Assembly (NCBI GenBank): GCA_024276905.1
Contig: JAJRWF010000159.1
Location: forward strand, 1-33,774
Direction: 5' to 3'
From: Deltaproteobacteria bacterium
Lineage (GTDB): Bacteria > Desulfobacterota > Desulfuromonadia > Desulfuromonadales > Geopsychrobacteraceae
DNA length: 33,774 bases
The notes below the pieces were generated by a model. That model was not told the origin of the DNA, ran no database searches, and saw only the letters and a program-made list of their open reading frames with translations. A program made the position numbers and the translations under genes. The stretch's first letter is position 1; each line of letters starts with the position of its first letter. This document shows positions 8,781-17,206 of this stretch, one piece after another.

Positions 8781-9147
8781 GATGTTTTACCCCAGTCTGA
8801 TGTTGTTGCTGCTTTGCAGTGTAACGCCATCGGTAGTCACCGCAGGCCTCAATGATCCCATGCAACCACCTGCAGGGTATCGGGCTGTGGATGCTGCAGG
8901 GAGTAACAGGGCTGCTGACCGCGCCGGATGGGTGCTGCAATCGATCAAGCGCGGAGGTGGTCGTGACCTGGCCATGATCGATGGTGTCCTGGTTTCCCTG
9001 GGCGAAAGATACCGGGGAGCTCGTTTGACGAAGATCAATGCTGACGGGGTTGTTTTACAGCGACGTAGCGGCAGGGTACTGGTGCTGGAACTGACACCGG
9101 GAGTGCAGAAACAGGTGTCTGCAGAGATGGAGATAAGATCGAAATGA
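8773..9147 (+). CDS. mshK: MSHA biogenesis protein MshK (PilP/GspC-like)
   Basis: A small periplasmic protein of 124 residues with an N-terminal signal or anchor (LMLLLLCSVTPSVVTA) followed by a DPMQPP motif and a compact beta domain (WVLQSIKRGGGRDLAMIDG, LTKINADGVVLQR), the layout of PilP/GspC homology-region proteins that link the inner-membrane platform to the secretin. GTG at 8773 is preferred over ATG 8782 because GGAGG (8759-8763) lies 9 nt upstream of the GTG but 18 nt from the ATG. It overlaps mshJ by 8 nt and mshL by ATGA. Confidence 0.75.
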   Translation: MSEMFYPSLMLLLLCSVTPSVVTAGLNDPMQPPAGYRAVDAAGSNRAADRAGWVLQSIKRGGGRDLAMIDGVLVSLGERYRGARLTKINADGVVLQRRSGRVLVLELTPGVQKQVSAEMEIRSK

Positions 9148-10799
9148 AAAGCAATGGTCTATGTGGATTGAGCATCCTGCTGCTGCTCCTGTGCGCGGGG
9201 TGTGCACCCAAGCCCCGCGGAGAGGAACCGCTTCGGGCGATCGACCGTGCGTTTGAGACGATCCCACCGGAACGGGTGAAAACGGCTCCGCCACCGCCGG
9301 AAATCAGTGCGGCCCTGTTGCCGAAAGCGGTCATGGACGCGCCGGACGAACAGCCCTTCAGGGAGTCCCGCTTCGACATTGCTGCTGATCGGGTGCCTGC
9401 AAGGGAATTTTTTCTCGGGCTGGTCAAGGGAACCAGTGACAACATGGTGGTACATCCAAAAGTCGACGGGCAGATAAGTCTCTCTCTGAAGGCTACCAGC
9501 GTGTCAGAAGTCCTTGAGGTCATCAGCAATGTCTACGGGTATCCCTATGTGAAAACCGGATCGGTCTATCAGGTCATGCCTCTTGGCTTGCAGGCAAAAA
9601 CCTTCAATGTCGACTATATCAATCTGGTGCGGGTTGGAAAATCAGAAACCCGTGTAAGCTCCGGCCAGGTCAGCCAGATAAAAAACGAGGATTCAACAAA
9701 GGAGGAAGAGGTCGCAGGTAGCCGGATAGAAACCAGATCGACAGCGGATTTCTGGCAAGAGCTGGAGAAGGCTCTCCAAGGAATTGTCGGCAGTAAGGAG
9801 GGGCGGGCCGTGGTCGTTCAACCGCAATCCAGTGCGGTGGTCGTCGTGGCCATGCCGGAGGAACTACAGACGGTCGAGGCCTATTTGCAGGCGATTCAGC
9901 AGAACTTACGGCGTCAGGTTGTGATAGAGGCCCGGATCGTCGAAGTGACGCTCAATGATGGTTTTCAGTCCGGTGTCAACTGGGCGTTGCTGGCAGCAAA
10001 ACATGACAACATGTCGGCCCTGGTCGGCCAGACAGGTGGCGGTCGGGTTTTTGATGCCGGCATGCCGACATCTACCGATTCGAGCGGTGGTGTCGGCCCG
10101 GGAGATACTCTGCCTGATACGTTGAAAACCATGGCCTTCGGCGGGGTTTTCAGCCTGGCTCTCGACTTCAACGACTTCAAGGCGTTTATTGATCTGCTGC
10201 AGGAGCAGGGAGATGTCCAGGTCCTGTCCAGTCCGCGCGTCAGTACGATGAATAACCAGAAGGCGGTGATCAAGGTCGGGACTGATGAATTCTTTCTGAC
10301 CGATATTACCAGTAATACGGTGACCGGAACCTCAACCAATAATTCGGTCGATATTACGCTGACGCCCTTCTTTTCCGGGATTGCCCTCGATGTCACACCG
10401 CAGATCGATGCGCGTGGTGGTGTGGTGATGCATATCCACCCGACCGTCAGTGAAGTGAAGGATCAGACCAAGGAAATCAGCATATTCGGAGGGCAGAACA
10501 GTGGCAACCAGCTTTTGACTCTGCCATTGGCCAAAAGCACGGTTCGCGAATCTGACAGCGTTATTCGCGCCGAGAGCGGACAGATTGTCATGATCGGGGG
10601 ATTGATGAAGGACAATCAGATAACGCAAGAAACCGGGGTGCCGTTACTCAGCAAAATTCCACTGATAGGTGGTCTTTTCCGCCATACCAAGAGCGTGGCA
10701 CAGAAGAGTGAACTGGTGATTTTGTTGCGTCCGATGGTCATGACGAGCCAGGGGGACTGGAGGCAGTTGCTCGGAAAATCACGCCAGCGCATTCAGTAA
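9144..10799 (+). CDS. mshL: MSHA secretin MshL, outer-membrane lipoprotein
   Basis: Forms the outer-membrane channel through which the pilus emerges. The 551-residue protein has a lipoprotein signal ending in LCAGC with the lipidated Cys at residue 20. An STN/secretin N-terminal domain (about 75-145, VPAREFFLGLVKGTSDNMVV) and an N-domain (RRQVVIEARIVEVTLNDGFQSGVNW) follow. The C-terminal secretin barrel contains VQVLSSPRVSTMNNQKAVIKVG, IVMIGGLMKDNQ, GVPLLSKIPLIGGLF and the final SELVILLRPMV. These last motifs are diagnostic of secretins. No separate pilotin gene is seen; the lipid anchor may make one unnecessary. Confidence 0.93.
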   Translation: MKSNGLCGLSILLLLLCAGCAPKPRGEEPLRAIDRAFETIPPERVKTAPPPPEISAALLPKAVMDAPDEQPFRESRFDIAADRVPAREFFLGLVKGTSDNMVVHPKVDGQISLSLKATSVSEVLEVISNVYGYPYVKTGSVYQVMPLGLQAKTFNVDYINLVRVGKSETRVSSGQVSQIKNEDSTKEEEVAGSRIETRSTADFWQELEKALQGIVGSKEGRAVVVQPQSSAVVVVAMPEELQTVEAYLQAIQQNLRRQVVIEARIVEVTLNDGFQSGVNWALLAAKHDNMSALVGQTGGGRVFDAGMPTSTDSSGGVGPGDTLPDTLKTMAFGGVFSLALDFNDFKAFIDLLQEQGDVQVLSSPRVSTMNNQKAVIKVGTDEFFLTDITSNTVTGTSTNNSVDITLTPFFSGIALDVTPQIDARGGVVMHIHPTVSEVKDQTKEISIFGGQNSGNQLLTLPLAKSTVRESDSVIRAESGQIVMIGGLMKDNQITQETGVPLLSKIPLIGGLFRHTKSVAQKSELVILLRPMVMTSQGDWRQLLGKSRQRIQ

Positions 10800-10851
10800 C
10801 TCAGCCCGCAGTTCAGACGTGAGTGGCTGGCAGAACCCTGAACGATATCCT

Positions 10852-10857
10852 AGAGGA
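10852..10857 (+). promoter_or_regulatory. ribosome-binding site that sets the mshM start
   Basis: AGAGGA lies 9 nt before ATG 10867. The in-frame GTG at 10819 has no such site, so the shorter reading frame is preferred. Confidence 0.7.
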
Positions 10858-10866
10858 ACAATCGGC

Positions 10867-11781
10867 ATGTATGAGCAGTTTTTCGGTTTAAAAGAGCTTC
10901 CTTTTTCGCTGACGCCGGATATCGGTTTCGTTTACCGATATTCCGGTCACCAGGAAGCCGTTAATGAGCTGCTGACAGGATTGCAGTCCGGTGAGGGATT
11001 TGTCGCCGTTATTGCTGAAGTTGGTACGGGCAAGACACTGCTCTGCCGTAAATTGCTGACCTTGTTGCCTGATAACTGGGCCTCGGCATATTTGCCCAAC
11101 CCGCTCCTGACACCGGCGGAACTCTATCGCGAAATTGCTTGTGAATTGGGTGTTGAGGCGCAGAATACGGATAGCCTGCAAGAATTGCAGCGGACAATTT
11201 TTGAGCGGTTGGTGAAGGTTCACAAGTCCGGAGGCCAAACGGTGATCCTGATCGACGAAGCGCAGGCAATGTCGCAGCAAAGTCTTGAGGCACTGCGCCT
11301 GCTCAGTAACCTGGAAACAGAAAAGGCGAAACTGTTGCAGATTGTTTTTTTTGCCCAGCCCGAATTTGAAAAAAGACTGGGACGACACACCTTGCGGCAG
11401 TTGCGGCAGCGCATCACCTTTGTCTGTCAGCTCAAACCGATTGCGCGGACCGAGCTGGAAGGCTACCTGCGACACCGCCTGGCGGTTGCCGGATATAACG
11501 GCCCCGCGCTCTTTTCGGCCGCAGCAGTACGCAGAATCTATCGTAGCAGCGCTGGAAGCCCTCGCCTGATTAATATTCTGGCTCACAAGGCACTACTTGC
11601 AGCCTACGGAAAAGGGGGACGAAGAATTTCAACTCGTCAGGTGGCAGCGGCGGTTGCAGATACTGCCTCGGTGCAGATATCCTGCTTTGCCGGAATGTCT
11701 CAGACCCCGTTCTGGCTGGGGCTGATGACCTCATTGGCCCTGGCGCTGGTAATCGTTCTCCTGCTTAAGGGGGTTGCATGA
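10867..11781 (+). CDS. mshM: MSHA biogenesis protein MshM (ExeA/GspA-like AAA+ ATPase)
   Basis: A 304-residue ATPase of the ExeA/GspA family; the start MYEQFFGLKELPFSLTPD is typical. Walker A AEVGTGKT is at residues 50-57, Walker B VILIDEAQ ends with D130-E131, and an arginine-rich sensor region LRQLRQRITF follows. A single C-terminal membrane span (FWLGLMTSLALALVIVLLL) anchors it in the inner membrane. ExeA relatives help secretins cross or assemble in the cell wall, together with a GspB-like partner, which would be MshN encoded next. It is separated from mshL by 67 nt and overlaps mshN by ATGA. Confidence 0.9.
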   Translation: MYEQFFGLKELPFSLTPDIGFVYRYSGHQEAVNELLTGLQSGEGFVAVIAEVGTGKTLLCRKLLTLLPDNWASAYLPNPLLTPAELYREIACELGVEAQNTDSLQELQRTIFERLVKVHKSGGQTVILIDEAQAMSQQSLEALRLLSNLETEKAKLLQIVFFAQPEFEKRLGRHTLRQLRQRITFVCQLKPIARTELEGYLRHRLAVAGYNGPALFSAAAVRRIYRSSAGSPRLINILAHKALLAAYGKGGRRISTRQVAAAVADTASVQISCFAGMSQTPFWLGLMTSLALALVIVLLLKGVA

Positions 11782-13085
11782 GTCTGATCAATCAGGTTCT
11801 GCGGGATCTACAGGATCGTCAGGTCGCTGCCCCTTCTGTCGGCCTGCAGGAACAGATCCACCCGGTGAGGAAACAAAATCATCGTTTCGGTCTGCTTCCT
11901 CTGTTGTTGGGGGGATTTGTCCTTGCCGCATCCAGTTTGCAAATTTCTCTTCCGCGGGAGATCTGGAAGGACAGGAGCGGGGGGACTGTTCAGGTTCCGG
12001 TTGTCAGCGAAGCGCCTGATGTGGAGGTCAAGACTGTCGATGCCGGAGTTGCAAGTAACCGTCTGGCCGCCGTGCGCTTAAAAAGTTCGGCGCGGGCATC
12101 GCGTTTGCTGCTTGAGTTTTCACAAACGTCTAACCAGATTCCCGCGATTCAGATCGGCGCGCGCATGATGAGGATTCTGTTGCCCGGGTTGATTCCTGAT
12201 ATTGAAACCTTGCCGCAGCCGCTGGCGAACAATCCGCTGATTGGTCACCTGAACCTGTTACAGCGTAATCAGATCTGGCAGCTTGAGGTCCTTTTCAAGA
12301 CCGATGTCGCGGTTGAAAGCCTGGTGCTTGAAGCCGATGCTCTGCATGGTGAACGGTTGGCTATTGACATCTTCAAACAGCTCGATTCGACAGTTGAGGT
12401 TGTTTCTTCACCACCCTTCTCCGCAGCGGACATTACGCAAGAACGGAAAAGTAAAAAGAATAAACCTGGACCGACCGTGGAGAAGCGAGATCGTATCCAC
12501 TCTCTGCAGGAGAAGGCGGGAATTCTGTATCGACAGGGGAAGGAACTGGCCGGAAAGGGACAGTTATCAAGGGCGGTTCAGCGTTGGGCACAGGTTCTGC
12601 GTCTGGATCCCGGACATCTGCAGGCGCGGAAACAGCTTATTCTTGCCCTGTTGCCGGTTGATCGCCGCCGTGCGGACAGACTGTTTAAGGGGGGGGTGGC
12701 CCTGCACAAGCCGTTGGAATTTCGCAAGTGGTATGCCAGGGCGCTACTGCCTTTGGCTGGTCCGGTAGAGGCTGCGTCTATTCTGGATGGGGTTTCTGTC
12801 AGTAGCGCCGAAGATGCTGAATATCGGGCATTGCAGGCGGGGCTCTGGCAGCAGGGAGGATTCTACCCCAGGGCACAGATCGCTTATCTGGAGCTGTTGC
12901 AACAGTTCCCGGACAACGGACTCTACCGTTTCGGTCTGGCTGTTGCTCTGGATCAACAGAGCGAGGAAATCAGTGCCCTTGACGCCTATCGCAAGGCCGT
13001 AGAAGCCGGTCTGGAACTCAACCTGCAAGCATATGCTCAGGGTAGAATTAAGGTCCTTTCCGGGGTGACTGGAGCTGGAAGCTGA
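11778..13085 (+). CDS. mshN: MSHA biogenesis protein MshN (GspB-like, TPR)
   Basis: A 435-residue bitopic protein. The N-terminus MSLINQVLRDLQDRQ is characteristic of MshN. One membrane span follows (about 33-52, LLPLLLGGFVLAASSL), then a beta-rich AMIN-like periplasmic region (about 90-200, LKSSARASRLLLEFS), a basic linker, and at least three TPR-like helical repeats (about 235-430, AVQRWAQVLRLDPGHLQARKQL). The AMIN-like part suggests peptidoglycan or secretin contact, by analogy with PilQ AMIN domains. An eight-G run at 12689-12696 lies inside the gene. It ends at the ATG of mshE. Confidence 0.82.
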   Translation: MSLINQVLRDLQDRQVAAPSVGLQEQIHPVRKQNHRFGLLPLLLGGFVLAASSLQISLPREIWKDRSGGTVQVPVVSEAPDVEVKTVDAGVASNRLAAVRLKSSARASRLLLEFSQTSNQIPAIQIGARMMRILLPGLIPDIETLPQPLANNPLIGHLNLLQRNQIWQLEVLFKTDVAVESLVLEADALHGERLAIDIFKQLDSTVEVVSSPPFSAADITQERKSKKNKPGPTVEKRDRIHSLQEKAGILYRQGKELAGKGQLSRAVQRWAQVLRLDPGHLQARKQLILALLPVDRRRADRLFKGGVALHKPLEFRKWYARALLPLAGPVEAASILDGVSVSSAEDAEYRALQAGLWQQGGFYPRAQIAYLELLQQFPDNGLYRFGLAVALDQQSEEISALDAYRKAVEAGLELNLQAYAQGRIKVLSGVTGAGS

Positions 13086-14827
13086 TGGTGCAGCCGCGAC
13101 AGAAAATCAGAATTGGTGACCTGCTGGTGAAGAATGGCGTCATCACCGAGGAGCAGCTGAACAAGGCCCTTGCGACCCAGAGATTGCAGGGCGGCAAGCT
13201 CGGCAATACTTTGGTCGAACTCGGTTATGTTACCTCCATGCAATTTCTCGAATTTCTGGCTGAGCAGTTGCAGGTTCCCTACATCGATCTGAAGTATTTC
13301 AACTACAGCAAAGAGACCGTCAAACTGTTGCCTGAAACCGCCGCCAGAAGATTTCGTTCCATGGTTCTCAAGGATGAGGGCGATCATTTACTGGTCGGTA
13401 TGGCGGACCCGACAGATCTCTATGGTTTCGATGAATTGTGCAAGATACTCAAACGACCAGTCAGGATGGCAGTGGTCCGTGAGTCGGATCTGCTACGTTC
13501 GCTCGATACGGTCTACCGCCGCACCCAGGAAATCGAAAGTATCGCCGAGGAACTTGATGAAGAGCTGGCCGCCGGAGTCAGTAATCTTGAACAGCTGCTG
13601 GTTGAAACTGATGTCGAAGATGCCCCGGTGGTCCGTTTGCTGCGTTCCCTGTTCGAGGATGCTGTCCAGGTCGGTGCTTCAGATATCCATATCGAGCCTG
13701 ACGAAAAGGTGTTACGGATTCGGCAACGGATAGACGGTGTTTTGCATGAACAGGAGATGAAGGAAAAACGCATTGCTCCCGCGCTGGTTTCGCGACTTAA
13801 GCTGGTGTGTGGACTCGATATCTCGGAAAAGCGTCTGCCGCTTGACGGCCGGTTCAATATCCGCGTCAAGGGCCGCAGTATCGATATCCGACTGTCAACC
13901 ATGCCGGTTCAGTACGGAGAAACTGTTGTCATGCGCCTGCTCGACCAGTCGAGCGGTATCCTTCGGCTCGAACAAGTGGGGATGGATACCGAGATGCTCA
14001 AACGTTTTCGTCACCACCTGCATCGGCCCCATGGCCTGATTCTGGTTACCGGCCCGACCGGTAGCGGTAAAACGACAACCTTATATGCCGCACTCAGTGA
14101 ATTGAACCGGGCCGAAAAGAAGATCATCACGGTTGAAGACCCGGTCGAATACCGATTGCCACGGATTAATCAGGTGCAGGTCCATACACGCATCGGTCTC
14201 GATTTTGCCCGGGTGTTGCGCTCCGGGTTGCGCCAGGATCCCGATATCATGATGGTCGGCGAAATGCGCGATGAGGAAACGGCCGAGATCGCGCTACGTG
14301 CTGCCATGACCGGGCACCTGGTGCTTTCGACCCTGCATACAAATGATGCCGTCAGTACGGCCTTGCGGTTGCTTGATATGGGCGCCGAGGGATTTCTGGT
14401 TGCCAGTTCTCTACGAACGGTATTGGCACAGCGGCTGGTACGCCGTATCTGTGAGAGCTGTGGCAGCACGGCGACCGATGATCCGGTTCTGCAGAACTGG
14501 CTTGATTGTTCTGCTGCGGGGGACAAGGTTTCAGCCTTCCGAAAAGGCCGGGGGTGTCCACTGTGCAACAACAGCGGTTATCGTGGCCGGGTCGGTATTT
14601 TCGAGTTGCTTGAGATTGACTCGGTCCTTGCCGATGCGCTGCGACGTGGTGCCAGCGCCGAGTTTGCCACCCTTGCGGCGGGCCAGAGAGGTTTTGTCAG
14701 TTTGACGGCCAGTGCGCTTGCTCTGGCCCGACAGGGAGTGACCAGCCTGGAGGAAGTGATCCGGGTGGCGGGTCAGGCAGAAGACGTGCCGCGTCTCGAA
14801 AATGTGCCGGTCGGGAGTTCCGCATGA
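13085..14827 (+). CDS. mshE: MSHA pilus extension ATPase MshE with c-di-GMP-binding N domain
   Basis: A 580-residue GspE/PilB-family ATPase that powers pilus polymerisation. The N-terminal MshEN domain (residues 9-61) is a tandem repeat: R9-I-G11...L25...L29...Q32, then L39-G40...G47...L58...Q61, matching the RLGxxLVxxG...L..aL..Q consensus that binds cyclic di-GMP in MshE relatives. Walker A GPTGSGKTT is at 323-331, the Asp and Walker B boxes are VEDPVE and MMVGEMRDEETAE, and the His box is HLVLSTLHTNDA. A CxxC...CxxC zinc site (CESCG...CPLC) is near the C-terminus. The start overlaps the mshN stop by one base (TGATG). Confidence 0.95.
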   Translation: MVQPRQKIRIGDLLVKNGVITEEQLNKALATQRLQGGKLGNTLVELGYVTSMQFLEFLAEQLQVPYIDLKYFNYSKETVKLLPETAARRFRSMVLKDEGDHLLVGMADPTDLYGFDELCKILKRPVRMAVVRESDLLRSLDTVYRRTQEIESIAEELDEELAAGVSNLEQLLVETDVEDAPVVRLLRSLFEDAVQVGASDIHIEPDEKVLRIRQRIDGVLHEQEMKEKRIAPALVSRLKLVCGLDISEKRLPLDGRFNIRVKGRSIDIRLSTMPVQYGETVVMRLLDQSSGILRLEQVGMDTEMLKRFRHHLHRPHGLILVTGPTGSGKTTTLYAALSELNRAEKKIITVEDPVEYRLPRINQVQVHTRIGLDFARVLRSGLRQDPDIMMVGEMRDEETAEIALRAAMTGHLVLSTLHTNDAVSTALRLLDMGAEGFLVASSLRTVLAQRLVRRICESCGSTATDDPVLQNWLDCSAAGDKVSAFRKGRGCPLCNNSGYRGRVGIFELLEIDSVLADALRRGASAEFATLAAGQRGFVSLTASALALARQGVTSLEEVIRVAGQAEDVPRLENVPVGSSA

Positions 14828-16050
14828 GCCACTATCAGTATCGGGCCAGAAATTCTGACGGTCAGTTGTCGGAAGGAACGATTGAAGCGGTTTCCGCCGC
14901 TGTTGTCGCGGGTCAGTTGCAAACCGGTGGAATGATGCCACTGTCGATTGTTGAGGTGGCGGAACCACTGAAAAAGGGACTGAGAAAAGGCTTTGCTTTC
15001 GGTCGCGAACAACGGGTCGGACGTGATGAACGGATTCTGTTCTGTCGTCAGATGTATACCCTGACCAAAGCCGGGGTCCCGCTGGTTCGGGCATTGAAAG
15101 GTCTGGTGCAGACCTCGCGCAACCAGAAGCTGGCCGTAACTCTGAGTCGCGTGGTCGACAGCCTGGAAGCCGGTCAGGATCTTGCCGGATCCTTGAGTAT
15201 GCATCCCGAAGTTTTTCCGCCCCTGTTGTGTCGTATGGTCCAGGTCGGTGAGCATTCAGGGCGGCTCGAAGAAGCATTTCTGGAGCTTGCCGGATATTTT
15301 GAGCGTGAGAAAGAGACGGTCAATCGGGTCAAGACCGCCCTGCGTTATCCCAGCTTCGTGGTGGTCGCAATTGTTGGTGCGGTTATTTTTCTCAGTCTGT
15401 TTGTGATCCCGGCTTTTGAAAAGATTTTCAGCAGTTTCGGGAGCCAGTTGCCGCTGCCGACCAGGATTCTGCTGGGTTTATCCGGCTTCATGATCAACTG
15501 GTGGCCGCTACTGCTGGTTGGATTTATCCTGGTGGTGGTCGGTTTTTCACAGCTGATAAAAACCGAGAAAGGGCGCTACCAGTGGGATCACTTCAAACTG
15601 AGGCTTCCGTTGGTCGGTGATATCGTGCTGCGCTCCCTGCTGATTCGCTTTTCACATGCGTTCAATATGGGCTTCACCTCGGGGGTGCCGCTGGTCCAGT
15701 CCCTTGCCTTTACCGCTCAGGCGATCGGCAACAGCTATGTCGGCAAGCGGATCGATAGAATGCGTACCAGCATCGAACGTGGTGAGACCCTGACCAACAG
15801 TGCGGCCCAGACGGAAATGTTTACTCCACTGGTTCTGCAGATGCTCGCTGTCGGTGAAGAGACCGGTGCGGTTGATGCGATGCTCAAGGATGTTGCCGAA
15901 TATTACGAGCGTGAAGTCGACTATGATCTCAAGTTTTTATCGAGCATCATTGAGCCGATCCTGATTGTTGCGATTGGCGGCATGGTGTTGATCCTGGCGT
16001 TGGGTGTTTTTCTGCCGATGTGGGACCTGTCGAGCCTGGCGAGACGTTAG
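14824..16050 (+). CDS. mshG: MSHA inner-membrane platform protein MshG (GspF/PilC family)
   Basis: A 408-residue polytopic protein with two T2SSF domains: first domain about residues 70-190 (FCRQMYTLTKAGVPLVRALKG), second about 270-395 (FSHAFNMGFTSGVPLVQSLAF). Membrane spans are FVVVAIVGAVIFLSLFVIPAF, WWPLLLVGFILVVVGFSQL and the C-terminal ILIVAIGGMVLILALGVFLP. It sits above the ATPase and is thought to rotate to insert pilins. It overlaps mshE by ATGA, consistent with tight coexpression of the motor pair. Confidence 0.95.
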   Translation: MSHYQYRARNSDGQLSEGTIEAVSAAVVAGQLQTGGMMPLSIVEVAEPLKKGLRKGFAFGREQRVGRDERILFCRQMYTLTKAGVPLVRALKGLVQTSRNQKLAVTLSRVVDSLEAGQDLAGSLSMHPEVFPPLLCRMVQVGEHSGRLEEAFLELAGYFEREKETVNRVKTALRYPSFVVVAIVGAVIFLSLFVIPAFEKIFSSFGSQLPLPTRILLGLSGFMINWWPLLLVGFILVVVGFSQLIKTEKGRYQWDHFKLRLPLVGDIVLRSLLIRFSHAFNMGFTSGVPLVQSLAFTAQAIGNSYVGKRIDRMRTSIERGETLTNSAAQTEMFTPLVLQMLAVGEETGAVDAMLKDVAEYYEREVDYDLKFLSSIIEPILIVAIGGMVLILALGVFLPMWDLSSLARR

Positions 16051-16055
16051 GGACG

Positions 16056-16628
16056 ATGACACTGTTCGTACGACAGAACCGTCAGTTGAACTGGCGAGAA
16101 GAACAGGCCGGCTTCACGTTTCTGGAGCTGACAGTTGTTATTGTTGTCATCAGTATTCTTTTTTTGTTTGCCTATCAGCGTTATCTCGATTTGCTGGTCG
16201 ATGTAGAAAAGGCTTCGGTAGCGCAAACCCTGGGGATTTTGCGCAGTGCGACCGGCATGAAGGTGGCGAAGTTGATTGTTGACGGCAAAATTGGTGCGCT
16301 GCCAGATTACGAGGGCAGCAATCCGGTAAAGCTGTTAGCCGAGGTTCCTGAAAATTACCGTGGGGAAACCGCGAACCCGCTGGTTTTTCGTGAACAGGAC
16401 GGGATCTGGTTCTTCGATACCAAGGCCGGATTGTTGGTCTATCAGGTCAAGAACCGCGAGGCTTTTTTCAGTGAGATGGAAGGCTCGAATCAGGCACGGT
16501 TCAGGATGCAACTGGTTTATGAGGACAACAACAGAAATGGTCGTTTCGAGAGGGCTATTGATGATCTGGCCGGGCTTAGATTGCGGCCGGTGGATAACTA
16601 TTCATGGTTAGAAAAAATAAAAAAGTAA
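16056..16628 (+). CDS. mshF: type IV prepilin-like protein at the mshF position
   Basis: A 190-residue protein with a class III prepilin signal: a 19-residue leader ending QAG, then FTFLELTVVIVVISILFLF with Glu at mature position 5. The soluble part contains a D-x-N-x-[ND]-G-like loop (YEDNNRNGRFERAIDD) that could bind Ca2+. The position between mshG and the major pilin corresponds to mshF. ATG 16056 (5 nt after the mshG stop) is chosen; an earlier in-frame ATG at 16020 lies inside mshG. Likely a minor pilin or initiator. Confidence 0.75.
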   Translation: MTLFVRQNRQLNWREEQAGFTFLELTVVIVVISILFLFAYQRYLDLLVDVEKASVAQTLGILRSATGMKVAKLIVDGKIGALPDYEGSNPVKLLAEVPENYRGETANPLVFREQDGIWFFDTKAGLLVYQVKNREAFFSEMEGSNQARFRMQLVYEDNNRNGRFERAIDDLAGLRLRPVDNYSWLEKIKK

Positions 16629-16719
16629 ATCTGTCGTTGACAACAGGAAAGAAAGGGCCTGGCGACAAATAAATAGATAACGGACTCGGAATCAACCCAA
16701 GAGATGCAGAAGGGAGAAT
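16629..16719 (+). promoter_or_regulatory. gap before the major pilin: possible internal promoter and RBS
   Basis: This is the largest gap inside the operon (about 90 bp). It holds a perfect TTGACA at 16637-16642 but no convincing -10 17-18 nt downstream. AGGGAG (16711-16716) is a strong ribosome-binding site placed 6 nt before ATG 16723 and only 3 nt before ATG 16720, which favours the second ATG as the pilin start. Confidence 0.35.
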
Positions 16720-16722
16720 ATG

Positions 16723-17151
16723 ATGAACAATCAGAAAGGTTTTACCTTGATCGAACTGGTCGTGGTGATCGTCATCCTCGGTATTCTGGCTGCCGTTGCC
16801 GTACCGCGCTTTGTAAACATGCAGGGCGACGCCCGGGCCGCAGCAGTTAACGGGGCGGCCGGAGCAATCAAGGGGGCCGGGGCCATAGCCCATGCCCAGG
16901 CACTGGTGAAAAATGTGACTGCCGGAACCATCGTCATGGAAGGGCAGAATGTCACGATCGTCAATGGCTATCCGGCGACGGCAACTGGCGGAATCGACAA
17001 TGCGGTTGATGTCGATGGCTTCACTTTTTCGGCTGGAGTGTTCAGTCTGGACGGGTCTCCGACGCCGGCAACCTGCTCGGTGACTTACGCCCAGCCGACC
17101 GGTGCCAATCTGGCCCCGACTTACACCATTCAGACCGCCGGGTGCTTCTGA
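16723..17151 (+). CDS. mshA: major MSHA-type pilin (MshA/MshB family prepilin)
   Basis: A 142-residue type IVa prepilin. The leader MNNQKG is cleaved before FTLIELVVVIVILGILAAVA, with Glu at mature position 5. The headgroup has the MshA-family segments GAAGAIKGAGAIAHAQAL and NGYPATATGGIDNAVDVDGF. C118 and C141 bracket a 22-residue C-terminal D-loop and probably form the usual disulfide. Its strong ribosome-binding site, separate position and 3' hairpin all suit a highly expressed structural subunit. ATG 16720 adds one residue. It could equally be named mshB, which differs from mshA mainly by genomic position. Confidence 0.88.
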   Translation: MNNQKGFTLIELVVVIVILGILAAVAVPRFVNMQGDARAAAVNGAAGAIKGAGAIAHAQALVKNVTAGTIVMEGQNVTIVNGYPATATGGIDNAVDVDGFTFSAGVFSLDGSPTPATCSVTYAQPTGANLAPTYTIQTAGCF

Positions 17152-17155
17152 CCTT

Positions 17156-17189
17156 CAGGGTCGACTGCGAGTTATTGCAGTCGACCCTG
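17156..17189 (+). terminator. perfect 13-bp hairpin directly after the major pilin
   Basis: CAGGGTCGACTGC (17156-17168) pairs perfectly with GCAGTCGACCCTG (17177-17189) around an 8-nt loop, starting 4 nt after the pilin stop. Only TTCTT follows, so termination should be partial. It probably both protects the pilin mRNA 3' end and attenuates transcription into the minor-pilin genes. Confidence 0.65.
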
Positions 17190-17206
17190 TTCTTCGCGGG
17201 GAGAAG

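Noticed and set aside
16723-17151. Electrically conductive pilin (e-pilin) like Geobacter PilA
   Set aside because: The pilin is about 136 residues when mature, has a normal MshA-type headgroup with a D-loop, and has a long stretch without aromatic residues after the N-terminal helix.
17102-17206. Longer N-terminus for MshC
   Set aside because: The extension would begin within the pilin gene and cross the hairpin, giving a 45-residue leader; ATG 17207 has a good ribosome-binding site and a normal 10-residue leader.
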